From Bacteroidales bacterium M6 (GTDB taxonomy: Bacteria > Bacteroidota > Bacteroidia > Bacteroidales > Muribaculaceae), in contig LUJQ01000080.1 in assembly GCA_001689485.1 (NCBI GenBank), positions 1 through 34,955 of the forward strand: 34,955 bases of DNA, given 5' to 3'. The position numbers were made by a program, and so were the translations under genes. The notes below the pieces were generated by a model that saw only the letters and a list, made by a program, of their open reading frames with translations, did not search any database and had not been told where the DNA came from. Of this stretch, positions 1 through 7,155 are shown piece after piece; position 1 is the first letter of the stretch; each line of letters starts with the position of its first letter.

Positions 1-83
1 TACCGCGTCATGTCGGGCATCAGCGGCCTTGCCGACAGGGAGGACGCCCCGGCCATATGGATGGGCGGCGACATGTACGACGC
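1..83 (+). repeat. Left copy of the terminal inverted repeat
   Basis: Bases 1-29 are identical to the reverse complement of bases 34927-34955. After two mismatches the match continues to about base 60, and it fades near base 83. The repeat lies inside a fibre reading frame that is open to the window edge, so it may extend outside the window. Its place at the junction between a conserved fibre N-terminus and a divergent C-terminus fits a recombination site. Confidence 0.9.
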
Positions 84-1008
84 GGAAAGCCCGGGGACAA
101 TACCCCCCGGCGCGAAGGCTGCCTCAGGCATGTTCCGGCACAACGGCCAGGGCTACCTCTCCCACGGCGCCATCAGGTTCCTGGAAGACGCAATCCAGCT
201 CGGCGGTGACGAACAGAGGATACAGGCCGACGCCACCGGCCTCAAGATGCTCGACAGCAACGGGGAGGCACGCCTGACGATAAGCAACGACAACCTCCCG
301 GCAAAGGAGGTGGACCTCATCGCCAACGAGGTGACCGACATAAACGGGGCGCTGGCCAGTAAGCAGGTCACGGTGGGCTACCGTAACCAGACCGTGGGGA
401 CAGGCGGCCTTACGAAACCCGGGCGCACCGGCATATCCCGTGGCGCCACATGGACGATACCGCTGGGCAGACTCACGCCGGGGTCGCTGGTGTCGGGGAC
501 ATGCTCGGTCTCCCTGGGGTTCAACGCCAACGCGGTGCCTGCCACCAGGCCGTTCTCAGGGTCGTTCACTGTCACGGTCTACCGCAGGGAGGCGGGGGTG
601 GCAAAGGCCGTCTACAGCCGGGGGACGTCCCTGGCCCCGCCGACATCCACAAGCACGGTCGTATCGGGGTCGCTCGCCGTGAACGCCACCACCGACGTCG
701 GCGCGGACTACTATATGGATATAACGATTAACGAGACCGCCGACATCCTCGCCTATGCCAGCAGCCACAACGTGGCCCCCTCGTTCTCGGGGAAGGTCAC
801 AAAGGGGGCCAAGCAGGGTACGACCATAGCCCTCGACGGGCTGATGGCCGTCATGACGAAAATGAAGTTCCTGGCGACGGCCAACTACTTCGGGGTGCTC
901 GCCGGGAACTACGGGCTGCAGGTGTCGGATTCGGGCATAAGGCTCCGGCTCGGCTCGACCACGTGGAAGAAACTCGGCCTTAGCGGGTCGAACCTCACAC
1001 TCACATAA
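1..1008 (+). CDS. Tail fibre-like protein, C-terminal part (variant A), 5' end outside the window
   Basis: The reading frame is open from base 1, so the Met at base 10 is unlikely to be the true start and the N-terminus lies to the left of the window. The first codons (YRVMSGISGLADREDAPAIW) match the gene at the right edge almost exactly. The sequences then diverge except for short motifs such as GGDMYDA and RHNG. The short beta-rich stretches resemble Bacteroidales phage fibre or tip proteins, which bind the host surface. A homologous small gene and a lysis cassette follow on the same strand. The region is clearly richer in GC than the phage core. The fibre assignment rests on context and weak family resemblance. 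Confidence 0.6.
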   Translation, partial: YRVMSGISGLADREDAPAIWMGGDMYDAESPGTIPPGAKAASGMFRHNGQGYLSHGAIRFLEDAIQLGGDEQRIQADATGLKMLDSNGEARLTISNDNLPAKEVDLIANEVTDINGALASKQVTVGYRNQTVGTGGLTKPGRTGISRGATWTIPLGRLTPGSLVSGTCSVSLGFNANAVPATRPFSGSFTVTVYRREAGVAKAVYSRGTSLAPPTSTSTVVSGSLAVNATTDVGADYYMDITINETADILAYASSHNVAPSFSGKVTKGAKQGTTIALDGLMAVMTKMKFLATANYFGVLAGNYGLQVSDSGIRLRLGSTTWKKLGLSGSNLTLT

Positions 1009-1063
1009 CCATAACGGACACATAATCATCATAACAGTTTCAAACATTAAAAAAACATCAGAC

Positions 1064-1384
1064 ATGACATCGACAGACATCGTTTTCAAAGAAGTGGCAC
1101 GGGCATCCGTGCAGGCAGACAATTCGGGCGACACCGGCCGCGCCTACGCAATCTCCGCCGTGCTCGAAATTGAGCGCGGGGCGCTCTCCTCCGTATCCGG
1201 CGGCGCCATATCCGGCATGACGGGGCAGTACCCCTCCGGGTCGTTCGGGAAGAACGCCAACGGCGAGATGTGGCTGAACCTCAACGCCCCCGAAGATGAG
1301 TACGCGGCAATGACGGCGGCCATAAGCGCCTTCCTGCGGGCGCTCCCCGCAAAGGTGGATGGCTGCCCCGTGACATTGGGCTGA
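1064..1384 (+). CDS. Small fibre-associated protein, copy A (106 aa)
   Basis: This small soluble protein has no signal peptide or membrane segment. It is homologous to the 109-residue protein at 33557-33886. The two share the central SFGKNANGEMWLNLN-type motif (GTFGRNPDGTLWLNLD in the other copy) and an alanine-rich tail. Both sit directly after a fibre C-terminus and before the lysis genes. The constant position suggests a fibre chaperone or a small virion protein, but I do not recognise the family. It lies 55 bases after the fibre stop codon and has the same high GC content. Confidence 0.65.
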   Translation: MTSTDIVFKEVARASVQADNSGDTGRAYAISAVLEIERGALSSVSGGAISGMTGQYPSGSFGKNANGEMWLNLNAPEDEYAAMTAAISAFLRALPAKVDGCPVTLG

Positions 1385-1427
1385 CGCCAGGCAAAATCTG
1401 AAATAAAAACCGACAAGACAAAACGAC

Positions 1428-1889
1428 ATGAAAGCAAGCGAAAGGATAAAGACGTTGATAAAGGGCTGGGAGGGGTGCCGCCTGGCGGCATACCGCTGCC
1501 CGGCAGGGGTGCCGACCATCGGGTACGGCCACACGGGGCCGGACGTGGCACAGGGGCTGAGAATCACACAGGCGCATGCCGAAAGGCTGTTCGAGGGGGA
1601 CATCGCCCGCTTCGAGGACGAGCTGCAGCGATGGATGCGGATAGACAGCGTGCCAGGGCTGACGCAGGGGCAGTACGACGCCCTGCTGAGTTTCGCATAC
1701 AACACGGGCATAACGGCGCTGCGCCGCAGCACCCTGTGGAGGAAGGTGTGCGCAGACCCGTCTGACCCGTCCATACCGGCGGAGTTCTCCAGGTGGGTGA
1801 ATGCGGGAGGCAGGCGCATGCCCGGGCTTGTGGCACGGCGCGAGGAAGAGGCACGTATATACACCGGCAGGCATGGCGGCGAGGTATGA
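1428..1889 (+). CDS. Endolysin, GH24 phage lysozyme
   Basis: This is a muramidase of the T4/P21 lysozyme superfamily, which cleaves the MurNAc-GlcNAc bond of peptidoglycan. The catalytic pattern E-x8-C-x5-T is present as Glu15, Cys24 and Thr30, in the context PAGVPTIGYGHT. The Cys replaces the Asp of T4 lysozyme, as in several lambdoid-type enzymes. The length of 153 residues is normal for the family. There is no clear signal peptide, so access to the periplasm would depend on a holin. Its stop codon overlaps the start of the spanin gene in an ATGA junction, which suggests translational coupling. Confidence 0.9.
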   Translation: MKASERIKTLIKGWEGCRLAAYRCPAGVPTIGYGHTGPDVAQGLRITQAHAERLFEGDIARFEDELQRWMRIDSVPGLTQGQYDALLSFAYNTGITALRRSTLWRKVCADPSDPSIPAEFSRWVNAGGRRMPGLVARREEEARIYTGRHGGEV

Positions 1890-2485
1890 CGATGCGGACA
1901 TGCTGCGGGACCATGCACTGCCGCATGGCATGCCGGGCGGGCGAAAGGCGCGGCAGGCGCCTGAGGAACGCGGCTGCCGCGCTGTCGGCAGCCGTGATGC
2001 TCGCGCTGGCAGCAGCGCTGTGCAGCTCATGCACCGGCACGAGGTATGTGCCGCTGGAGACGGTGCGCACGGAATACCTCTACAAGGACAACGCAGAGAT
2101 GCTTGATGTTGTAAAGTCCCTCACGGAGCGTCTGTATCAAAAGGAGCGGCAGGTGGACTCGCTGATGCGCAGCCGCAACGAGCGGCTTGTGCTGAACGAC
2201 AAGGGGGACACGCTGCGGCACGACACGGAGCTGGTGGTCTACCGTGCCTCGCGCCAGGAAAAGGAGCTTGAAAGGCTGCTGGAATCCAAAAGCGATTCGA
2301 TACGTGAGCTTAGACAGCGGTTGGAATCCGTCAAGTCAGACAGCATCCCTGTGCCCTATCCCGTGGAGCGGAAACTCACGAAGTGGCAGCAGACCAAGAT
2401 GGACTTCGGTGGTATCGCCCTCGGAGGAATCATAGCTGTGGTCTGCATAGCCGTAATATGGCTGATTAGGAAATTCAGAAAATAA
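1886..2485 (+). CDS. Unimolecular spanin candidate (lipoprotein with C-terminal membrane anchor)
   Basis: I start this 199-residue protein at the ATG overlapping the lysozyme stop codon. A basic stretch precedes a hydrophobic segment that ends in a lipobox-like LCSSC, with the lipid cysteine at about residue 49. The middle is charged and likely coiled coil. The last 25 residues form a transmembrane helix with a basic tail (WLIRKFRK). An outer-membrane lipid anchor plus an inner-membrane anchor in one chain is the plan of u-spanins such as T1 gp11, which fuse the two membranes at the end of lysis. The protein at 31984-32508 has the same plan with little sequence identity. A start at a later Met is possible. 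Confidence 0.7.
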   Translation: MTMRTCCGTMHCRMACRAGERRGRRLRNAAAALSAAVMLALAAALCSSCTGTRYVPLETVRTEYLYKDNAEMLDVVKSLTERLYQKERQVDSLMRSRNERLVLNDKGDTLRHDTELVVYRASRQEKELERLLESKSDSIRELRQRLESVKSDSIPVPYPVERKLTKWQQTKMDFGGIALGGIIAVVCIAVIWLIRKFRK

Positions 2486-2494
2486 ATATAAGCA

Positions 2495-2986
2495 ATGGGA
2501 AATTATATAGAAATTATAAAAGTCGGCATGGGAGATTACTCGCTCCACCACCTTGTGTGGCAGCTGACGATAGTTGCGTTCTGTATTTTTGTGACGGGAC
2601 TTTTCTCTATAGCCGATACCATAAGCGGCATATACACCGCAAAAAAGACAGGCGAGAAACTGCGTTCGCACCGTCTGCGCAAGACCTTTGAGAAAATGGC
2701 GGTCTATTGGTTCTTTCAGATTCTCGTGGGAGTGGTAGGCGTTGTTTTCTCGCTGTTCCCATGGTACAATCTGCCCTATATGTCAATCATCTTCGCAGCG
2801 ATGATATGTATCGCCGAGGGGCGTTCCATGTGGGAGCACAGCCGACGGCGCAAAGACAATGTGGCGAAAGTCCCCGAAGCCGTGCAGGAACTGATTGACC
2901 TTGTGGGCGGCGAGGAAGAGTTAAAACGCACGCTTGTGGCCCTCGTTCAGAAACGTCTTGGAGTGGAGGGCGGGACTCAGACGTAA
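2495..2986 (+). CDS. Holin-like membrane protein
   Basis: The 163-residue protein has three predicted hydrophobic segments, at about residues 22-45, 70-90 and 94-108, followed by a charged C-terminal tail. It closes the left lysis cassette after the endolysin and spanin. Length, topology and position fit the phage holin families found in Bacteroidetes phages, which permeabilise the inner membrane to release the endolysin. No residue pattern proves this function. GC content falls from here on, compared with the fibre and lysozyme genes, so the junction between the GC-rich cassette and the phage core lies close by. Confidence 0.6.
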   Translation: MGNYIEIIKVGMGDYSLHHLVWQLTIVAFCIFVTGLFSIADTISGIYTAKKTGEKLRSHRLRKTFEKMAVYWFFQILVGVVGVVFSLFPWYNLPYMSIIFAAMICIAEGRSMWEHSRRRKDNVAKVPEAVQELIDLVGGEEELKRTLVALVQKRLGVEGGTQT

Positions 2987-2988
2987 AA

Positions 2989-3072
2989 ATAGCCCCGCAA
3001 CCTCTGAGCCGCCTAACTCGCTAAACCTAAACGGCTCAGGGAGCAAGATTCGCCTCGTGTCGCAAGGGCTAT
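2989..3072 (+). terminator. Nested hairpin after the left lysis cassette
   Basis: An outer 7-bp stem pairs 2989-2995 with 3066-3072 (ATAGCCC with GGGCTAT). It encloses a perfect 8-bp hairpin pairing 3004-3011 with 3032-3039 (CTGAGCCG with CGGCTCAG). It starts two bases after the holin stop codon. There is no clear U tract, so it may be a processing or structural element, not a classical terminator. Confidence 0.45.
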
Positions 3073-3141
3073 ATGAGTAATTACTTTATACCTTAAACAC
3101 GGGGCGCATCTTTATGTTCACTCCGTTAAGCAAAAAACATT

Positions 3142-3456
3142 ATGCCAAGACTCGCAGAACTTGCCGGCCGCGTGATAACTCTCGTGACCGAGGAAACAGA
3201 CATACCCAGAGAAGCCATACTCTCCAAATCAAGGACAGCCGAGGTTGTGGACGCACGGCACCTCGCTATAAAACTTCTCCACTCCAACAACGTCTATCCC
3301 TCGCGCATAGCCTCGATTTTCAACCTCTCGCCACGCACAATCCACTATATAATAACAACTTTTGACACACGTGCGCAAGCCAACAAGACACTGCGCAATA
3401 ACTTTGCAAAAATCTCGAAACAACTCGCCGATAACTCCGAAACAACTATGAAATAA
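3142..3456 (+). CDS. DnaA domain IV-like DNA-binding protein
   Basis: The 104-residue protein resembles the C-terminal DnaA-box-binding domain of the replication initiator. It has SKSRTAEVVDARHLAIKLL followed by a helix-turn-helix around YPSRIASIFNLSPRTIHYII, where DnaA has a basic signature helix. The AAA+ ATPase domain is absent, so it could bind DnaA-box-like sites but not load helicase by itself. It lies about 1.2 kb from the replication initiator gene, on the opposite strand. Possible roles are competition with host DnaA, recruitment of replication proteins, or transcriptional regulation. The fold assignment is by motif resemblance. Confidence 0.65.
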   Translation: MPRLAELAGRVITLVTEETDIPREAILSKSRTAEVVDARHLAIKLLHSNNVYPSRIASIFNLSPRTIHYIITTFDTRAQANKTLRNNFAKISKQLADNSETTMK

Positions 3457-3538
3457 CTCCTTTTGTACCAATGTGTTGAGAGGTAATTTTGCATCACGGG
3501 GCAATGGTGCTCCGCAATGTAAAATCTATTTCAAAATG

Positions 3539-3736
3539 TCAGATACCAAAATTTTTTCGCTTGGTGATTCCGGCATGGGCGGCGGTGGCACTGACCGCCA
3601 TAGATGCGATGTGGCTGTATTTATCGCCCCATTTAGCGTTTTGCATCATTGAAGCCATTATCATAGCCGCAAACTTCCTCCGCTCGGCTTCGGTATTCAT
3701 TGCTAAGCGGTAGCTGAAATTGGTGTTAGGTTCCAT
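3539..3736 (-). CDS. Small protein of unknown function (65 aa)
   Basis: This short protein (MEPNTNFSYRLAMNTEAE...) is mostly helical and Ala/Met rich, with a basic C-terminus. I prefer it to the overlapping + strand frame at 3489-3713. It lies on the same strand as the small genes to its right, and that other frame is hydrophobic throughout, as expected of the antisense of this protein. No function is recognised. It is the last gene of the leftward early block. Confidence 0.45.
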   Translation of the reverse strand: MEPNTNFSYRLAMNTEAERRKFAAMIMASMMQNAKWGDKYSHIASMAVSATAAHAGITKRKNFGI

Positions 3737-3815
3737 CTTTTATCTTACGCGCATAACACGCTGTGCTACTTTAAATTATTGTCAAAAAAGTTAAGATAGG
3801 CATAATCAAATCTGC

Positions 3816-4031
3816 TTATTTTTCATCTTTCCCGGTTTTCGGGGTGAAATTCTTGCAGGAATGAACCTTCGGGTCGCATAGGATGCAATAATCCTGATAG
3901 ACCGTCTTGTCTCCGTTCCATATCTGCGCCTCGCAGGTGCATTTGCGCTCCCTTCTGACAAAGAACCTGCACATTCTCGCCGTGGGGTAGAGCTTCTTGT
4001 TGTTGACTTTGTTCATCGCCGTCCGTATCAT
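3816..4031 (-). CDS. Small cysteine-rich protein (71 aa)
   Basis: The protein has six cysteines, including C-T-C and C-I-L-C pairs in its second half and a final cysteine before the tail. These could bind a metal ion. The N-terminal half is basic. The true start may be the Met at residue 6 (MNKVNNKK). It lies between the 65-aa gene and the DUF6633 gene on the same strand. No specific family is recognised. Confidence 0.5.
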   Translation of the reverse strand: MIRTAMNKVNNKKLYPTARMCRFFVRRERKCTCEAQIWNGDKTVYQDYCILCDPKVHSCKNFTPKTGKDEK

Positions 4032-4117
4032 TGTCTCAATTTTTTGTCAAAATCTGAAATAACGCATCCGCCTGTCTCAATTCCCGTTGGCAGGCCGGCG
4101 CTTCCTGTCTGTCCTGC

Positions 4118-4792
4118 TCATGCCTTGTCGTCCTGATGTGCCTTTTCGCCGAGGATGCAGTCCGCGACGGAGGCGCCCTCCGGCACCCCCATCCTGCGCT
4201 TCCAGTCCGCCGGTTTTACGGGCGGCGGACTGGAAGCCTCCGCAGCCTTTTCGCGTTCTCTGGCGTATAACGATATTTTTTCCGCCCTCTCTTCGGCAAA
4301 TGTTTTCAATGCGGTCATTATCAGCATAGGGTCTACGCTGCCGTAGAACCGCCCGTAACGCCCGCTCTTGAACTGTCTGAAAAACAGCATCAGTTCCGTC
4401 ACCTTGAAATGTCCGTACATCTGCTGTATCAGGAGTGCGGTGTCTGTAAGCTGGCGCGTCGTAAGTTTTTCCTTGACCCCGGCGTACTCCGACAGTTCCG
4501 CAAGCTGTATCACGAGCCATGCCTCTGCCGTGCTGCCGAAAGCCTTTCTGACAAGCCCCAGTGTAGGCGCCCCCCCCATGTATGAAAGTTCCGGGTTCCT
4601 CAGGCACTCATCCTGCTTGTCAGGATTGAACGTTTTCAGGAACCCCTCCCTGTCACCATAGCGTGCCACCAGTGCCGAGACCCTGGGGTTTGTCATCCCG
4701 GCTGAGGGTGGTTCTGACAAGCTCGGCAAGTTCCCCGTCCCTTGTAGCCCTGTCAAGGCTTGCTCCATTTGAAGCCCGATTCTCTGTGCCAT
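4118..4792 (-). CDS. DUF6633-like protein
   Basis: The segment beginning MTNPRVSALVARYGDREGFL and the motif RQFKSGRYGRFYGSVDPMLI resemble the DUF6633 family, which is common in Bacteroides phages and integrative elements next to replication genes. The usual N-terminus begins with a MTN-RYGD pattern. The true start may therefore be the ATG at 4696 instead of the upstream one at 4792, which would shorten the overlap with the initiator gene from 140 to 44 bases. The C-terminal tail is Pro/Lys rich. The molecular function is unknown. Position suggests a replication accessory protein. Confidence 0.7.
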   Translation of the reverse strand: MAQRIGLQMEQALTGLQGTGNLPSLSEPPSAGMTNPRVSALVARYGDREGFLKTFNPDKQDECLRNPELSYMGGAPTLGLVRKAFGSTAEAWLVIQLAELSEYAGVKEKLTTRQLTDTALLIQQMYGHFKVTELMLFFRQFKSGRYGRFYGSVDPMLIMTALKTFAEERAEKISLYAREREKAAEASSPPPVKPADWKRRMGVPEGASVADCILGEKAHQDDKA

Positions 4793-5570
4793 AACGTTGT
4801 TGCTGGAGTTTTATCAGCCGTGCGTCCTCGTCCTCCCTGCGGCGTTGCCCCGCCAGCCAGTTGAAGAAATACTGTTTGGCATCACGGAGCGTCGGCGGGC
4901 GGTTGCCCAGGCATTCGCAATGAAGCGCGAATGAATCTATGACAGCTGGGAGCCTGGATGGTTCGACGGAGAACTTCTTGCATATGGATTCCGCCCACAT
5001 CCGCTGGCTCTTAAGCTCGTCAAAGATATTGCACGTGGTGGCTGTTTTTTCTTTGTCTGTTATAATATTGATGTCATTATCAATATTATAGTCTTTGTCT
5101 TTATATCTTATAATAGGTGTATTTCCGATTTGTGTTTCTGTGGGAAACGCTTGTGTTTCCTTTTGCGTTTCCGTGAGAAACACAAATTTCGGTTGTGTTT
5201 CTGTGGGACTACACAAATGACGATTTGTGTTTCTGTGGGAAACGCTTGTGTTTCCTTTTGTGTTTCCGTGGGAAACACAAACCGTATATGAGGATTTGCC
5301 GCTCCCCGAGCCTTTTGAATACTCGATAAGCCCACGCTCCCGCAATCTCTCGCGGGCGATTCCGATAGCCTTGCGCGTGAAGTTTAAAGCCGTCTCTATA
5401 TACCGCGTCTGCAACTCAAAAGGATTCTGCCATCGCCGCATGTTGCATTCGTGAAGCAGGAAGAAGTAAAGCTTCGCATCTGGAGGCGGGAGAGGGTCGG
5501 CTTTGTCGGCCTCCCAGAAACGGTTTATGAGGTCTATATACGCAGGCTGTTTGCCACGCGCCTTCATCAT
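4653..5570 (-). CDS. Phage replication initiator, winged-helix/DUF7833 type
   Basis: The N-terminal 100 residues look like a winged-helix initiator domain (DAKLYFFLLHECNMRRW..., then TRKAIGIARERLRERGLIEY). The C-terminal part, from about residue 195 to 275, resembles DUF7833 (WAESICKKF...FALHCECLGNRPPTLRDAKQYFFNWL). These proteins are thought to bind the origin and recruit the helicase or its loader. Between the domains lies a low-complexity linker of TETQ/GNT repeats encoded by DNA repeats at 5127-5281. This arrangement recalls lambda O, whose gene contains the origin iterons. The gene starts four bases into the end of its upstream neighbour, as in an operon. Confidence 0.75.
   Translation of the reverse strand: MMKARGKQPAYIDLINRFWEADKADPLPPPDAKLYFFLLHECNMRRWQNPFELQTRYIETALNFTRKAIGIARERLRERGLIEYSKGSGSGKSSYTVCVSHGNTKGNTSVSHRNTNRHLCSPTETQPKFVFLTETQKETQAFPTETQIGNTPIIRYKDKDYNIDNDINIITDKEKTATTCNIFDELKSQRMWAESICKKFSVEPSRLPAVIDSFALHCECLGNRPPTLRDAKQYFFNWLAGQRRREDEDARLIKLQQQRYGTENRASNGASLDRATRDGELAELVRTTLSRDDKPQGLGTGGTLW
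5127..5281. repeat. Iteron-like repeats inside the initiator gene, candidate replication origin
   Basis: Two 60-bp direct copies, 5127-5186 and 5222-5281, differ at only two bases and start 95 bp apart. A partial copy lies between them. Each contains several GTGTTTC...GAAAC half-palindromes, for example GTTTCCGTGGGAAACAC. Because 95 is not a multiple of 3, the copies are translated in different frames (TETQKETQ versus HGNTKGNT). The conserved unit is therefore the DNA and not the peptide. Iterons within the initiator gene are typical of theta-replicating phages. Confidence 0.75.
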
Positions 5571-5902
5571 TGCTCCTCGTTGAATTTGTCGCGCAGTTCC
5601 TCGGCATAGAGCCGTTTGTAGTCCCGGTCATCCCCGTCGGTGTAAGGTATGGCTTTCAATACCTGGGGGTACTCGCCGCCGCCACGCACCAGGAGGAAGC
5701 GTGAGACGCCCCAGCCGCATTCCTCCGTTATGCGGGCGGGGACACCCTGCCATCCTGAAGCCTGGCTGCGGAGGTCGAGGTATGCCTTGGTGATACGTGC
5801 CAGTTCGGCCTCGGCACGGTGTGCCTTCCTTGCACGGTGTGCGCCGTAGAGGCACGACGCAGTACCGGCAACACATAATATGAATCCTGTGGTTGCAATC
5901 AT
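5567..5902 (-). CDS. Small protein with N-terminal membrane segment (111 aa)
   Basis: The first 22 residues are hydrophobic (IATTGFILCVAGTASCLYGAH) and are followed by a basic, helical region. The remainder is charged, with a possible small globular domain around WGVSRFLLVRGGG. The protein probably sits in the inner membrane facing the cytoplasm. It overlaps the next gene by four bases at each end and so belongs to the leftward replication operon. No family is recognised. Confidence 0.55.
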   Translation of the reverse strand: MIATTGFILCVAGTASCLYGAHRARKAHRAEAELARITKAYLDLRSQASGWQGVPARITEECGWGVSRFLLVRGGGEYPQVLKAIPYTDGDDRDYKRLYAEELRDKFNEEQ

Positions 5903-6153
5903 TTTGTCGTTGTTTTATGGTTTTGTTTTATCCCGAACATCGGGTTCTTGTTTATATCAAAGTGCGCTGTCACATACTTCTTGCGGTAAAGCCCGCGCAT
6001 GTCGTCCAGAAGCCCCTCTCCGGGGATGACTGACCTCAACTCGTGTATTGTGGCAAGGCACGGCTCCACCACACCCTCCTTGGCTGTGACGATTTCCAAC
6101 ACAACCTCGAAGGCTCGGAGTTCGCCCGTGGTCAGTCCGGGCTCTGATTCCAT
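5899..6153 (-). CDS. Small helical protein of unknown function (84 aa)
   Basis: The sequence begins MESEPGLTTGELRAFEVVLE and has a helix-turn-helix-like spacing around ATIHELRSVIPGEGLLDDMR, which would be compatible with a small DNA-binding protein. No signal peptide or membrane segment is visible. It overlaps the downstream gene by four bases and starts inside the tail of the tiny upstream gene. Its role is unknown. Confidence 0.5.
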   Translation of the reverse strand: MESEPGLTTGELRAFEVVLEIVTAKEGVVEPCLATIHELRSVIPGEGLLDDMRGLYRKKYVTAHFDINKNPMFGIKQNHKTTTK

Positions 6154-6260
6154 GGGTCGTTAACGGTTTCGGTTGCTGCCGCGCATTCTGCCGGCGGCAT
6201 GGCATCGGTAAGCCGTGCGTCGGCCTCCCCGAAGATGATTTCCCTGTCAGATTTTTCCAT
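6132..6260 (-). CDS. Very small acidic protein (42 aa)
   Basis: The frame encodes MEKSDREIIFGEADARLTDA and ends ...NQSPD. It starts 14 bases inside the end of the upstream gene and runs 22 bases into the following gene, filling the gap between them with no spare sequence. That close packing suggests translational coupling. The frame is short, so coding status is uncertain. Confidence 0.4.
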   Translation of the reverse strand: MEKSDREIIFGEADARLTDAMPPAECAAATETVNDPWNQSPD

Positions 6261-6900
6261 AATCGTCATATAGTTCTATGTTTGAAAGTTCTTTTTCGAG
6301 TATTGCCGCAGTGGCTTTGCGCGATGGAGAGGCGGGGTCGTAGCAGTCGCCCGCAAACTCCGGAAGCAGCATGGCCAGGCGCGGGAAGAAATCGTGCAGC
6401 ATGGAGTGCCTGCCACGAACGCCGAAACTCTCTACCCAGCGGTCGCAACGGGCAGCATACAGTCGCATGGCATCAATCACAGTCATGGCCATCTGCACCG
6501 CCTGCACGAGCATCGCATAATCGGGGCGTAGCCTGCCGGTCGTTTCTGCCTTAAGGCCGTTGCACAGGTGTGAAAACGCCCGGCGGTTCAAATCCTCGAA
6601 CAGCACGGACAGCCGCTGTTCCGCCTCTATATGCGCCGCATCGAGATATGTGCGGCGGAAGGTCTCGTATTCCGAGATGAGAGCACGTACACAGCGGCTC
6701 AGGCGTTTGGTTCTGGAAATACGCATCTGTCCGGCTATGTCGAGCACGGTGTTGGCGTAGTCCGTGGCAAGCGTGCCGAGCATGGAAAGCTTTACGCCCT
6801 TTCTTGCGAGCGCCTGCTGCGGCACGTCGTCAAGCGTGGCTTCCCTTGCGGGCAGGACTGCCGGGAGAGGCAGCCGGATGTTCTTGTTCATATCTTGCAA
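6247..6900 (-). CDS. Conserved-type phage protein of unknown function (217 aa)
   Basis: This soluble, largely helical protein is rich in Arg and Ala, with no signal peptide. It shows no catalytic motif that I recognise. Operon position between the 71-aa protein and the replication genes suggests an early DNA-metabolism or regulatory role. Its first 71 bases overlap the end of the upstream gene, so a start at a later Met (for example MLGTLATDYA) is possible. Confidence 0.5.
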   Translation of the reverse strand: MQDMNKNIRLPLPAVLPAREATLDDVPQQALARKGVKLSMLGTLATDYANTVLDIAGQMRISRTKRLSRCVRALISEYETFRRTYLDAAHIEAEQRLSVLFEDLNRRAFSHLCNGLKAETTGRLRPDYAMLVQAVQMAMTVIDAMRLYAARCDRWVESFGVRGRHSMLHDFFPRLAMLLPEFAGDCYDPASPSRKATAAILEKELSNIELYDDYGKI

Positions 6901-7045
6901 TCAGTTTTTCGAGCCATCGTACATCCGCAATGGCGAGACGGAGCGCATCGGCCGTGCGGTGATCATTGGCTGCCGCCATGGCATGACCCGCTACCCGTTT
7001 CAGATGGTTGCGCAGCGCCTTGGCGCGGTACAATGGGATTTTCAT
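6830..7045 (-). CDS. Small basic protein (71 aa)
   Basis: The first half, KIPLYRAKALRNHLKRVAGH, is strongly basic. It is followed by a helical, Ala-rich segment and a Pro/Ser tail. It is the first gene after the terminator at 7076-7111, so it begins a separate leftward transcription unit that includes the replication genes. Nucleic-acid binding is possible from the charge alone. No family is recognised. Confidence 0.5.
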   Translation of the reverse strand: MKIPLYRAKALRNHLKRVAGHAMAAANDHRTADALRLAIADVRWLEKLIARYEQEHPAASPGSPARKGSHA

Positions 7046-7075
7046 GTTTATATATTTTGTATCTGGTGTTTTGTC

Positions 7076-7111
7076 TGTGTAAAAACCGCACCACCTTCAC
7101 AGGCAGTGCGG
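7076..7111 (-). terminator. Rho-independent terminator downstream of the first tRNA-like gene
   Basis: On the - strand a 6-bp stem pairs 7106-7111 with 7086-7091 (CCGCAC with GTGCGG), closed by a 14-nt loop and followed directly by UUUUUA. It would end the leftward transcript carrying the MazG block and the tRNA-like gene at 7156-7242. Confidence 0.7.
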
Positions 7112-7155
7112 GTCGTTGGAAAATTAATAACATTTATGATGACAAATAAAAGTTG

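Noticed and set aside
556..1134. Long antisense frames under the GC-rich fibre and lysozyme genes
   Set aside because: High GC reduces stop codons by chance. These frames have shadow-like composition and no family resemblance.
3489..3713. A hydrophobic 74-aa + strand frame behind a TAATTTTG box at 3484-3491
   Set aside because: It overlaps the more plausible - strand 65-aa gene and looks like its antisense, although the promoter-like box leaves some doubt.
5108..5335. Repeats at 5127-5281 as a CRISPR array
   Set aside because: There are only two full copies of 60 bp with one long gap, no unique spacers of constant length and no cas genes. They lie inside a coding gene.
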